Assembly: GCA_964554105.1 (NCBI GenBank)
Contig: CAZKNF010000004.1
Span: forward strand, 1 to 64,000
DNA length: 64,000 nucleotides
Source: CAZKNF01 sp964554105
GTDB taxonomy: Bacteria; Bacteroidota; Rhodothermia; Rhodothermales; VXPQ01
Reading direction: 5' to 3'
The number at the start of each line of letters is the position of its first letter. Within the stretch, counting starts at the first letter, position 1. Below are positions 1 to 8,263 of this stretch, one piece after another. A program made the position numbers and the translations under genes. The notes beneath the pieces are model-generated. The model was not told where the DNA came from and did no database searches. It worked only from the letters and a program-made list of their open reading frames with translations.

Positions 1-43
1 CCGGGTGAAGACAGGCGCCGCGCTCTGGACCATCAACTACTGA
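1..43 (+). CDS. C-terminal tail of a gene cut by the window edge
   Basis: Reading from base 2, the plus strand gives a plausible protein end, R-V-K-T-G-A-A-L-W-T-I-N-Y, followed by TGA at 41-43. A terminal aromatic residue after alternating polar and hydrophobic residues is what the last strand of an outer-membrane beta-barrel looks like, so a barrel protein is possible. Only 13 codons are visible, so no family can be named. It would converge on secA with about 20 bases between the stops. This could also be chance open frame. Confidence 0.3.
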   Translation, partial: RVKTGAALWTINY

Positions 44-64
44 TTTCCGACTTCGAACTTCGAT

Positions 65-3000
65 CTACGAGAGGAGAATCCATCCCTCGTCGAGCTTTCT
101 CTCCGCGTGCTTGTACTTCAGCGTCTGCGTCTGTCCGGTCGACGGATTCTGGATCGTGACGCGGTCATTGCGTCCGATCTTGTCGCCGACGACGACAGGC
201 TCCCGCTGCGCAGACGGATCGTTCTCACTCGATGACTGCTGCTGGGCGCCCGCGTTGACGCCGTAATTCGGCTGCATCGAATCATGACGGACCTTCGCAC
301 GATTCGGATCGAGACGACGGCGCTGCGTGGTTTTCTGGCGCGCGGACTCGTCACTTACGAGTGGTCCTGCCTTGAAGACGAAGGAGACGACATCGTTGTT
401 GATCTCCTCTATCATCTCCGCGAACAGCTTGAACGCCTCCATCTTGTACTCGATGAGAGGATCCCGCTGGCCGTAAGCCCGGAGGCCGACGCCTTCTTTA
501 ACCTCGTCGAGTTCGCGCAAATGCTCCGTCCACTTTTCGTCGATGATGTTCAGCATGGCGGTGCGTTCGAGCGTGTCGTTGATGACCCGCCCGTGCGTTC
601 CTATGGCATCTTCGACTTTCACAACGGCACGAAGCAGGCGGCGTCCGTCAGTGAAGTCGACAAAGACCCGACTTGGACGCGTTTCCTCGTCTCTGAGCAT
701 TACCTGCCGCATCCCCTCGGCGAACGGACGAGCAAGGGCGTCTCGTTTGTTGCGATAGAACTCGATCGACTTGTCGTAGAGGAACTGCCCGACGCCGTCT
801 TCACCGAGTGTCGCAAACCGCTCGCGATCCAGCTCAAAATCGAATGCCAGCGTGCGTATTACCTCCTCACGCATCTCTTCGAGATCGCCTTCACCGTAAT
901 GCTTCTCGACGATCTTCGCGATGACCTCCTGAAGCATCTCTAGAACTTCCCCATGGAAGCGCTCACCTTTCAGCGCATGCAGCCGGCGGTCGTAGATTAC
1001 CTGGCGCTGCGCGTTCAGTACGTCATCATATTCGAGCTGCCGTTTTCGGATTCCGAAATTGTTTTGCTCGACTTTTTTCTGTGCACGCTCGATGCTCTTG
1101 TTCACCCAGGGGTGCGTGATGACGGCACCCTCCTCAAGGTTCAATCGGTCCATCACCTTAGCGACACGATCCGACTTGAACAGACGCATCAGATCGTCCT
1201 CCAGGGATACGTAGAACTGGCTTCCACCAGGATCTCCCTGCCGACCTGAACGTCCTCGGAGCTGAAGGTCGATACGGCGGCTTTCGTGGCGTTCGGTACC
1301 GAGAATGGACAGGCCGCCGACATCTATCACACCTGGACCGAGCTTGATGTCCGTACCGCGTCCGGCCATGTTCGTGGCGATCGTCACGGCACCCTTCTGC
1401 CCAGCCTCCGCAATGATCTGCGCCTCTGCCTTTGCTCGATCTCTCTTCGCGTTCAAGACATTGTGCTTGATATTGGAACGCTTGAGCATTCGGCTCAGCG
1501 TTTCGGATACCTCGACGGACGTCGTGCCCACGAGCACCGGCTGGCCCTTTTCGTGGTATTCAGAAATCTGATCGATCGCCGCACGGTACTTTTCCCGCTT
1601 CGTGCGGAAGACCAGGTCGTCTCTGTCGTCGCGTCGTATCGGCTTATTCGTTGGCACGACGACGACATCCATCTCGTAAATCTTCCAGAACTCTTCCGAC
1701 TCGGTTTCGGCCGTTCCGGTCATGCCGGAAAGCTTGTCGTACATTCGGAAATAGTTCTGCAGCGTGATCGTGGCGTAGGTCTGTGTCGCCGCCTGCACCT
1801 GCACCTCTTCCTTCGCCTCGATCGCCTGATGCAAGCCATCCGAATAGCGCCGTCCTGATAGCACGCGTCCGGTGTGCTGGTCGACGATTTGAACCTTGTC
1901 TTCCTGCACGATGTACTCGACATCCTTCTCGTACAGCGCATACGCCTTTAGAAGCTGCTCGATGGCATGAAGCCGTTCGGCCCGCTCTGAGTACATATTG
2001 TAGAGCTCCCGTTTCCGCTCCTCGATCTCCTTTTCCAGGAGATTCGAGTCATTCATCAATTTGTTCTCTTTCTTCTCCTCATCGAGCATCTCGTCCTTCT
2101 CGAGCGACTCCTCCAGCTCGCGCCTTTTCTGCTCGATCTCCGATTCGATGACGGCGACGCCCTCGCCCAGATCGGGCAGAACGAACAGGTCCGTCTCCAA
2201 TCCGGCGGTACGGGCTGCGAAGTCGCGGCCCTTATCCGTCATCTCGATTGCATGCTGCTTTTCCTCGAGCGCGAAATAAAGCTCGTCGTCGACGAAAGGC
2301 ATGTTCTTCGCATTATCCTGCAGATAGAAGAACTCGGTCTTTCGCACGAGCTGCTCGACGCCGGGCTCCTGCAGAAGCTTTTGCAGCTTCTTGTTTCGTG
2401 GGAAGCCGCGCACGGCGCGCAGCAGCGAAAGTCCCGCTTCTTCTTCGAGATCCGCCGCCGCCCGTCGATCTCCTGCCTCGAGGGCTTCGTCGCGCTCTTT
2501 GAGCTTTCTCTCCCCGTCGCTCGCGAATTTGGCAACGAGCTTCTGCTGCGCGTAAACCAGCTTATCGATCGTCGGCTTGAGCTCTTTGAATCGATCGTCG
2601 TTCGACTGCGGTACGGGACCCGAGATAATGAGCGGAGTACGCGCTTCATCGATAAGGACCGAGTCTACCTCGTCGACGATGGCAAAATGGTGGGGCCGCT
2701 GTACGAGCTGTTCCGGCTCGACGACGAATGAATTGTCTCTGAGATAGTCGAATCCGAACTCATTGTTCGTACCGTATGTGATGTCCGCCTGGTAGGCCTT
2801 GCGCCTGCCTTCCGAGTGCGGATCATACTTATCGACGACATCAACGGTAAGGCCGTGAAATCCGAAGATCGGTCCCATCCATTCGGCGTCACGCTGTGCC
2901 AGGTACGGATTGACCGTGACCAGGTGCACTCCGCGGCCGACGAGCGCATTCAGATAGACAGGCATCACGGCGACGAGCGTTTTACCCTCACCGGTCTTCA

Positions 3001-3646
3001 TCTCCGCAATGCGCCCCTGATGAATGACGACGCCGCCAAGGAGCTGCACGTCGTACGGGATCATGTCCCACGTGATTTTAGCTCCACCGGCCTCCCATTC
3101 CTCGCCGAGCATGCGGCGACACGTTTCTTTTATTACGGCGAAGGCTTCCGGCACCAGCGCGTCGAGCGTCGCTTCGACCGTCTCGAGCCAGTCCTCTTCC
3201 AGACTGTCGAGCTCTTCGTAAAGCGCTTTGCGCTCGTTCAGCGTGAGCTCTACTTCCTCGTCTATCTGCTGCAGCGGCTCTGCCTCGGCGATCGCCGGAC
3301 TGCCGGCGCTACTCGTAGTGCCCTGTCCATCCCCGCTGACCGCAACCCCTCCGTCGGCGGCGGAGCCGTCGGCCGTCTGCCCGTCCGCGGCCTGCCCGTT
3401 GCCGATGTGCGGGGCGTCGTCTTCAACACCACCCAGTTCGCGGCGAATCTCCTCCCGTCGCCGCTCGATATCCGCAACGGATTCTTTGATCCGCTGCCGG
3501 AACTCGTCCGTCTTGCCACGGAGCTCCTCGTCGGAGAGTGTATCCAGCCCTTCGAACTGCTGATTTATTTGCTCGACGATCGGCCAGAGCTTCTCGAGCT
3601 CCCGCTTATTCTTGTCGCCGAATAGAGATTTGAAGAAGTCTAGCAT
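65..3646 (-). CDS. secA: Protein translocase subunit SecA, long form (1193 aa)
   Basis: SecA is the ATPase motor that pushes preproteins through SecYEG in the inner membrane. Visible marks are Walker A (M-K-T-G-E-G-K-T, residues 216-223), the DEAD-box-like V-D-E-V-D-S (324-329) followed by D-E-A-R-T-P-L-I-I-S-G, and the R-G-R-S-G-R-Q-G-D-P-G motif VI. It is much longer than the roughly 900 aa E. coli form. There is a Gly/Ala/Asp/Ser-rich low-complexity insert at about 72-125, and charged coiled-coil-like sequence at about 500-560 in the preprotein-binding region. The usual C-terminal zinc motif (C-x-C-x-S-G...C-H/C) is absent; the protein ends in a polar stretch without cysteine. The ATG at 3646 gives the normal SecA N-terminus (M-L-D-F-F-K-S-L-F-G). 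It is transcribed alone and diverges from porQ. Confidence 0.97.
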   Translation of the reverse strand: MLDFFKSLFGDKNKRELEKLWPIVEQINQQFEGLDTLSDEELRGKTDEFRQRIKESVADIERRREEIRRELGGVEDDAPHIGNGQAADGQTADGSAADGGVAVSGDGQGTTSSAGSPAIAEAEPLQQIDEEVELTLNERKALYEELDSLEEDWLETVEATLDALVPEAFAVIKETCRRMLGEEWEAGGAKITWDMIPYDVQLLGGVVIHQGRIAEMKTGEGKTLVAVMPVYLNALVGRGVHLVTVNPYLAQRDAEWMGPIFGFHGLTVDVVDKYDPHSEGRRKAYQADITYGTNNEFGFDYLRDNSFVVEPEQLVQRPHHFAIVDEVDSVLIDEARTPLIISGPVPQSNDDRFKELKPTIDKLVYAQQKLVAKFASDGERKLKERDEALEAGDRRAAADLEEEAGLSLLRAVRGFPRNKKLQKLLQEPGVEQLVRKTEFFYLQDNAKNMPFVDDELYFALEEKQHAIEMTDKGRDFAARTAGLETDLFVLPDLGEGVAVIESEIEQKRRELEESLEKDEMLDEEKKENKLMNDSNLLEKEIEERKRELYNMYSERAERLHAIEQLLKAYALYEKDVEYIVQEDKVQIVDQHTGRVLSGRRYSDGLHQAIEAKEEVQVQAATQTYATITLQNYFRMYDKLSGMTGTAETESEEFWKIYEMDVVVVPTNKPIRRDDRDDLVFRTKREKYRAAIDQISEYHEKGQPVLVGTTSVEVSETLSRMLKRSNIKHNVLNAKRDRAKAEAQIIAEAGQKGAVTIATNMAGRGTDIKLGPGVIDVGGLSILGTERHESRRIDLQLRGRSGRQGDPGGSQFYVSLEDDLMRLFKSDRVAKVMDRLNLEEGAVITHPWVNKSIERAQKKVEQNNFGIRKRQLEYDDVLNAQRQVIYDRRLHALKGERFHGEVLEMLQEVIAKIVEKHYGEGDLEEMREEVIRTLAFDFELDRERFATLGEDGVGQFLYDKSIEFYRNKRDALARPFAEGMRQVMLRDEETRPSRVFVDFTDGRRLLRAVVKVEDAIGTHGRVINDTLERTAMLNIIDEKWTEHLRELDEVKEGVGLRAYGQRDPLIEYKMEAFKLFAEMIEEINNDVVSFVFKAGPLVSDESARQKTTQRRRLDPNRAKVRHDSMQPNYGVNAGAQQQSSSENDPSAQREPVVVGDKIGRNDRVTIQNPSTGQTQTLKYKHAERKLDEGWILLS

Positions 3647-4008
3647 ATTGGGATAGGTGGTCTGCGATCACGCGCGGTGGCGTCGTCTTCGCGCCGTCAA
3701 TCTCACGCTAAGAGGTCGGATCCGTTCCCCCTCCCGCCGTATACCACGGCAGCCTTTTGGCGTCCGGCACAGGATGAAAGTGGACCTTTTTCCGGTTCAT
3801 ACGGACTCTTACCCGACACAGTGGCAGGCAAGGCACGCGACACCACGGACCTTCAAGAACCATTCCCTATCGTCAAAGTACTAGGGACGACGCTCGCCGG
3901 AGGCTGCCATGTGCATCCTTCATCCGCGCATACCCTTCTTCCAACCTTGAACGAGCCTATCTTCTACTGCTAACACTCGCTGCAACGCATCTTATTACGA
4001 GTCGAGGC
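3647..4008. promoter_or_regulatory. Divergent intergenic region secA/porQ (362 bp), no gene seen
   Basis: The two flanking genes are transcribed away from each other, so promoters for both must lie here. I could not find a convincing promoter hexamer pair, riboswitch or small RNA. Short open frames exist but have no recognisable content. Confidence 0.4.
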
Positions 4009-5004
4009 ATGTCGTACCGATACGTTTGGACCATCACGGTCATCCTTTCCTTGTTGATTGCCGGATCTCTCTCGCTGTGTGATCGGGTCGCCGCACAACC
4101 TGGACCCGCGAGCACATTTTCCTTTCTTCGACTTGAGCCGTCCGCACGTGCCGCTTCTATGGGCGGATCTTTCTCTGCCATCTATGGCGACGACGTAAAC
4201 GCGCTTTTTTATAATCCCGCCCTGCTCAACCACGAAATGCATGGCGCCCTGTCGTTCTCATACCTCAATCACCTCGCCGGCGTAAACGCAGGCTTTGTTG
4301 CCCACGGAAGGCATTTTGAAAGCCTCGGCACATTTGGAGCCGGCCTCCGCTTCGTGAGTTGGGGCGAAATGACGGGATATGACGACGCAGGCGAGGAGAC
4401 GGGGGATTTCGGGGCATCGAACGCCGCACTTACGCTCTCGTTTTCTCGGTCGGATGATCAGCGGCTGCATTACGGCACAAACGTCCATGCGGTCTTCTCA
4501 CGTCTCGATTCGTACGGCGCCACCGCGATCGCAGCTGATGCAGGATTGGCATACCATCTCGCTGAATCACAGCTCACTCTGAGCGCATCGTTAAACAACG
4601 TCGGCGTAGTCGCCGGATCAATCGGATCGGTCCGAGACGAGCTGCCGGTCGATCTTCGCGTAGGCGTGGCAAAACGGCTGCAGTACGTCCCGTTGATGAT
4701 TTCGATAACCGGGTACAATCTAAACAATGTCGGCCAGGAGCCTTCCGGCGGCGGCAACGGCCTCAGCGACGCGATGCGGCATGTCGCACTCGGCGGTGAA
4801 TTCCAGTTTAGTGAGGCCTTCCAGCTTCGCCTGGGCTACAATCACCGCCGCCACCAGGATCTAAAGATGAAGAGCCGGCTGGATCTCGCGGGCTTCGGTG
4901 CCGGTTTCGGCATCAGAGTGTCCGGGATTCGGTTCGACTACGCATACAATTCCTGGTCATCGCTGGGCGGCCTGCACCAGTTTACCGTCGGCACAGTTAT
5001 TTGA
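4009..5004 (+). CDS. porQ: PorV/PorQ-family outer-membrane protein, probably type IX secretion PorQ
   Basis: This 331 aa protein starts with a signal peptide (hydrophobic residues about 7-24, then A-A-Q cleavage region). Next is the family hallmark: F-L-R-L-E-P-S-A-R-A-A-S-M-G-G with a following G-D-D-V-N-A-L-F-Y-N-P-A-L-L. The rest alternates polar and hydrophobic residues as in a FadL-like beta-barrel and ends in a short hydrophobic strand. PorV and PorQ are barrel components of the type IX secretion system of Bacteroidota. Length and the N-terminal motif fit PorQ better than the longer PorV (about 380-400 aa). Separating PorQ from other PorV-like barrels would need an alignment. No other secretion gene is adjacent. 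Confidence 0.75.
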   Translation: MSYRYVWTITVILSLLIAGSLSLCDRVAAQPGPASTFSFLRLEPSARAASMGGSFSAIYGDDVNALFYNPALLNHEMHGALSFSYLNHLAGVNAGFVAHGRHFESLGTFGAGLRFVSWGEMTGYDDAGEETGDFGASNAALTLSFSRSDDQRLHYGTNVHAVFSRLDSYGATAIAADAGLAYHLAESQLTLSASLNNVGVVAGSIGSVRDELPVDLRVGVAKRLQYVPLMISITGYNLNNVGQEPSGGGNGLSDAMRHVALGGEFQFSEAFQLRLGYNHRRHQDLKMKSRLDLAGFGAGFGIRVSGIRFDYAYNSWSSLGGLHQFTVGTVI

Positions 5005-5114
5005 TCATGTACCGATGTGCACGGTTATCTACTGATTTTGGCCCTGCGAGATCATCCCATCCGATGCCAACGCCGTCTCCGCTCCTTTTTCTGTCCGGCT
5101 GATCGAATCTACGT

Positions 5115-6959
5115 ATGCCACCGTCTCCAAGGCGCGCCGCCAGAAACCGCAATGGTCCGGAGCTAACCTGGCGTGAACGTTTTACGGCGCTCACGCATCT
5201 TCGTCCTCTTTTCAAGCTTGTCTGGGAGGTCAGCCCGGCGCTGACCGTCATCGGCGCCGGTTTGCGACTGCTGCGCGCGGGTCTTCCCGTATCGCTGCTC
5301 TACGTAGGCAAGCTAATCATCGACGAGGTGGTCCGGCTCGTCGAAATCGGCGGCGGCGACCTGTCGCTCCTTTGGACGCTCGTCATTATCGAGCTCGGTC
5401 TCGCACTGTCGTCGGACATTCTGGGCCGGTGCGTGGCGCTAATCGACAGTCTCCTCGGCGACCTGTTCACGAATGAGACCTCCGTCCGCCTCATGCGCCA
5501 TGCGGCAGGGCTCGACCTCGCGCATTTTGAGGATGCGGATTTTTACGACAAGCTCGAACGTGCGCGGCGGCAGACCACGGGCCGCATCGTGTTGTTGAGC
5601 CAGGTCATGGGTCAGCTTCAGGATTTCGTGACCATTCTCACGTTTGCAGCAGGTCTGCTCGTGATGGCGCCGTGGCTCATCCTGCTGCTCGTCGTCGCCC
5701 TCGTGCCGGGCTTCCTGGGTGAGGCGCATTTCAACAGCCTGAGCTATTCTTTGATGTATGCATGGACGCCCGAAAGGCGAGAGCTAGATTACCTCCGCTA
5801 CGTCGGTGCCAGCGACGAGACGGCGAAAGAGGTGAAGATCTTCGGGCTGGCCAATTTCCTCGCCGATCGATATCGGGCGCTCGCCGATGGCCTTTACGAG
5901 GCGAACAGGAAGCTCGCGACCCGCCGGGCTGCCTGGGGAGGCCTGCTCGCCGCGATCGGCAGCATAGGCTATTATGCGGCGTACGCCGTCATCATATGGC
6001 GAACCGTTGCCGGACAGTTCTCGATAGGCGACCTGACGTTTCTGGCAGGATCGTTTGCCCGACTACGTTCACTTCTCGAGGGAATGCTCGAACGATTTAC
6101 GTCCATCGCCGAACGCTCGCTGTTCCTGAAGGATCTCTTCGAATTCTTCGAAATCCGCCCCGATATCGCAGCGCCCGCATCGCCAGTGCCATTTCCCCGC
6201 CCCATTCGACACGGATTTGAATTCGAACATGTCGGGTTTCGCTATCCCGGCACGGACCGCTGGGTTTTGCGGGATCTGTCCTTCGAATTGGAGGCGGGCG
6301 CGAAACTCGCGCTCGTCGGCGAAAATGGTGCCGGCAAAACGACGCTCGTAAAGCTGCTCGCTCGGCTCTATGATCCAACGGAAGGGCGTATCCTGCTGGA
6401 CGGCCGCGATCTGCGCGAATACGACGTCGATGAGCTGCGCGCCCACGTCGGCGTCATCTTCCAGGATTTCGTGCGTTATTTCATGACCGCTTCCGAGAAC
6501 CTGGCCGTCGGGCGCATCGACGAGCGCGCGAACCGACCGCGCATTGAAGACGCGGCGCATCGGAGTCTCGCGGATCAAATCATCGACCGGCTGCCCTCCG
6601 GCTACGATCAGATGGTCGGGCGACGCTTCGAGGACGGCGTGGATCTATCCGGTGGGGAATGGCAGAAGATCGCGCTTGGCCGAGCCTATATGCGCGACGC
6701 TCAGTTGCTGATTCTCGACGAGCCGACGGCGGCACTCGACGCCCGCGCGGAGTATGAGGTATTCCAGCGCTTCACGGAACTGACGTCCGGAAAGACAGCT
6801 GTATTGATCTCGCACCGTTTCTCGACCGTTCGGATGGCCGATCGCATTCTCGTGCTGGAAGATGGACGACGGCTCGAAATGGGCACGCACGAGGAGCTGC
6901 TCGTGCTTGGTGGCCGCTACGCCGAATTGTTCAATTTGCAGGCGGCAGGATACCGGTGA
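5115..6959 (+). CDS. ABC transporter, fused membrane and ATPase domains (614 aa)
   Basis: This is an exporter half-transporter with the membrane domain first. About six membrane segments occupy residues 40-310. The nucleotide-binding domain follows: Walker A G-E-N-G-A-G-K-T-T (402-410), a Q-loop at V-I-F-Q-D, the signature L-S-G-G-E (511-515), Walker B L-L-I-L-D-E-P (531-537) and the switch histidine in I-S-H-R-F-S. It presumably works as a homodimer in the inner membrane. The substrate cannot be told; relatives move lipids, peptides or drugs. It follows porQ after 110 bases in the same direction and converges with the recombinase gene. Confidence 0.88.
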   Translation: MPPSPRRAARNRNGPELTWRERFTALTHLRPLFKLVWEVSPALTVIGAGLRLLRAGLPVSLLYVGKLIIDEVVRLVEIGGGDLSLLWTLVIIELGLALSSDILGRCVALIDSLLGDLFTNETSVRLMRHAAGLDLAHFEDADFYDKLERARRQTTGRIVLLSQVMGQLQDFVTILTFAAGLLVMAPWLILLLVVALVPGFLGEAHFNSLSYSLMYAWTPERRELDYLRYVGASDETAKEVKIFGLANFLADRYRALADGLYEANRKLATRRAAWGGLLAAIGSIGYYAAYAVIIWRTVAGQFSIGDLTFLAGSFARLRSLLEGMLERFTSIAERSLFLKDLFEFFEIRPDIAAPASPVPFPRPIRHGFEFEHVGFRYPGTDRWVLRDLSFELEAGAKLALVGENGAGKTTLVKLLARLYDPTEGRILLDGRDLREYDVDELRAHVGVIFQDFVRYFMTASENLAVGRIDERANRPRIEDAAHRSLADQIIDRLPSGYDQMVGRRFEDGVDLSGGEWQKIALGRAYMRDAQLLILDEPTAALDARAEYEVFQRFTELTSGKTAVLISHRFSTVRMADRILVLEDGRRLEMGTHEELLVLGGRYAELFNLQAAGYR

Positions 6960-7010
6960 ACACCGCCACCTGCGTGGAACGACCTGCGGAATCAGTCCGG
7001 CCGATGCTCG

Positions 7011-8036
7011 TCATTCCTCCATCTCCTTCAATGCCTCTGGATCACGGCTCAAAAGCCCCTGCTTCTTGAAGTAGATCATGGTCGTATCGAGCGTTCCGTG
7101 ACGCATCCGATGTTTCACTTCCTCGATGCTCATTCCTCCTTTGAGCCAGATGAGCGCTGCCGTGTGCGTGAGGCTGTGCGGCGTAATTCCTTTCCTCTTA
7201 ACGCCTGCCTGCTTCAAATGCTTGTTGATGCGGCTGCGAATCGAGCGCGTGTTTAGGCGTTCGCCCTCCGACCGGTGACCGTGGGAGATGAACAGAGGGT
7301 CCTCTGGTCGAACGCGCCCACGCGCATTGAGATAGGCGCGGATTTTCTCCATCACGGGAGGATCCACAGGCGCGTTCTGGTCCTTCACCGTGTGTCCTTT
7401 CCCCTGGATGCGCAGATACCACCCCATGAGCGTCTGCTCGAGATCTTTTACATCGGCGCGAACGATTTCGATTTCGCTCAGACCGCCGTAGAGCATCACG
7501 TAAATGACTGCCTGATCGCGCTTACCGATCAGCGTCGAAGCATCAAGTGAATCGAGGAGCAAGGAGATTTCCGACTCCGTCAGTACGGAACGAGAATGAG
7601 AAGCCGGCCTCCGATTACCTTTTACGGAGTGTGCCGGATTCTCCTCCAGCAGCCCGATATCGACGAGGTACTGACAAAACCGCCGCAACGCGGTGAGATA
7701 CGTGGAGACGGAAACCTGGCTCAATTCCCGCGTCTCCATCAAATAGGCTTTGTACGCGCGAATGCCCGATTCACTGAAGTGGAATTTGCCACGCTGCTGA
7801 ACGAACCATCGTTCGAATTCATTCAAGGAGCGCATGTACGTGCCGACCGTCTCCTTGCTTTTTTCCTTCAGATATTCCCGCCGGAAATCCTGCAGCCTTT
7901 TCTCGAGCTCGCTCAGCGTCAACGTCAGAACTGATTCAGCTCGTCCCCTGCGATCGCCGGCTGCCGCCTCATCAGTCCGACCGCCGTTCGCCCGTTGAGA
8001 GGTACCTTCGTGTCGCGATCCGCTATCGGAAGCCAT
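7011..8036 (-). CDS. Tyrosine recombinase/integrase-family protein lacking both catalytic arginines
   Basis: This 341 aa protein has the two-part plan of phage-type integrases: an N-terminal core-binding domain (about 40-135) and a catalytic domain (about 150-330). The nucleophile Tyr322 (D-T-T-M-I-Y), His313, His287 and a beta-hairpin lysine (K213 or K218) are in place. The first catalytic arginine is Ser187 (Y-G-G-L-S-E-I-E where relatives have G-L-R-x-x-E). The second, in H-x-x-R, is Thr290 (H-S-L-T-H-T). Normal family members need both arginines to activate the phosphate, so strand cleavage is doubtful. The ATG at 8036 (M-A-S-D-S-G-S-R) was preferred: the open frame continues to 8225, but that extension looks like noncoding translation. 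No inverted repeats or att-like duplications were seen around it. Confidence 0.85.
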   Translation of the reverse strand: MASDSGSRHEGTSQRANGGRTDEAAAGDRRGRAESVLTLTLSELEKRLQDFRREYLKEKSKETVGTYMRSLNEFERWFVQQRGKFHFSESGIRAYKAYLMETRELSQVSVSTYLTALRRFCQYLVDIGLLEENPAHSVKGNRRPASHSRSVLTESEISLLLDSLDASTLIGKRDQAVIYVMLYGGLSEIEIVRADVKDLEQTLMGWYLRIQGKGHTVKDQNAPVDPPVMEKIRAYLNARGRVRPEDPLFISHGHRSEGERLNTRSIRSRINKHLKQAGVKRKGITPHSLTHTAALIWLKGGMSIEEVKHRMRHGTLDTTMIYFKKQGLLSRDPEALKEMEE

Positions 8037-8263
8037 GGTAATCGGGCGGTTGACGGATGACAGACGATCTCGACAAATGGGCAGGAAGGATCTAGAGCAG
8101 GAGGCTGCTGCCCAAGGCATCCCCAAGGCATCTCCGCACAGCCGTATAGATGACGTCGATGTGGTTCGCACAGGCGGAGCTGTCCACACCCCCGTAATAG
8201 TAGCTGCATTCGAACCCAATTGCAATAACGGCTTTAGGAAATGCCCGGTTGGCGCCGTTGAAT

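Noticed and set aside
284..3625. Several long plus-strand open frames (for example 284-943, 1286-1858, 2816-3625) opposite secA
   Set aside because: They are antisense to a clear secA gene, have no recognisable domains, and reflect codon bias on the other strand.
8037..8225. N-terminal extension of the recombinase frame
   Set aside because: The added 63 residues are compositionally unlike the protein and no family member starts that way.
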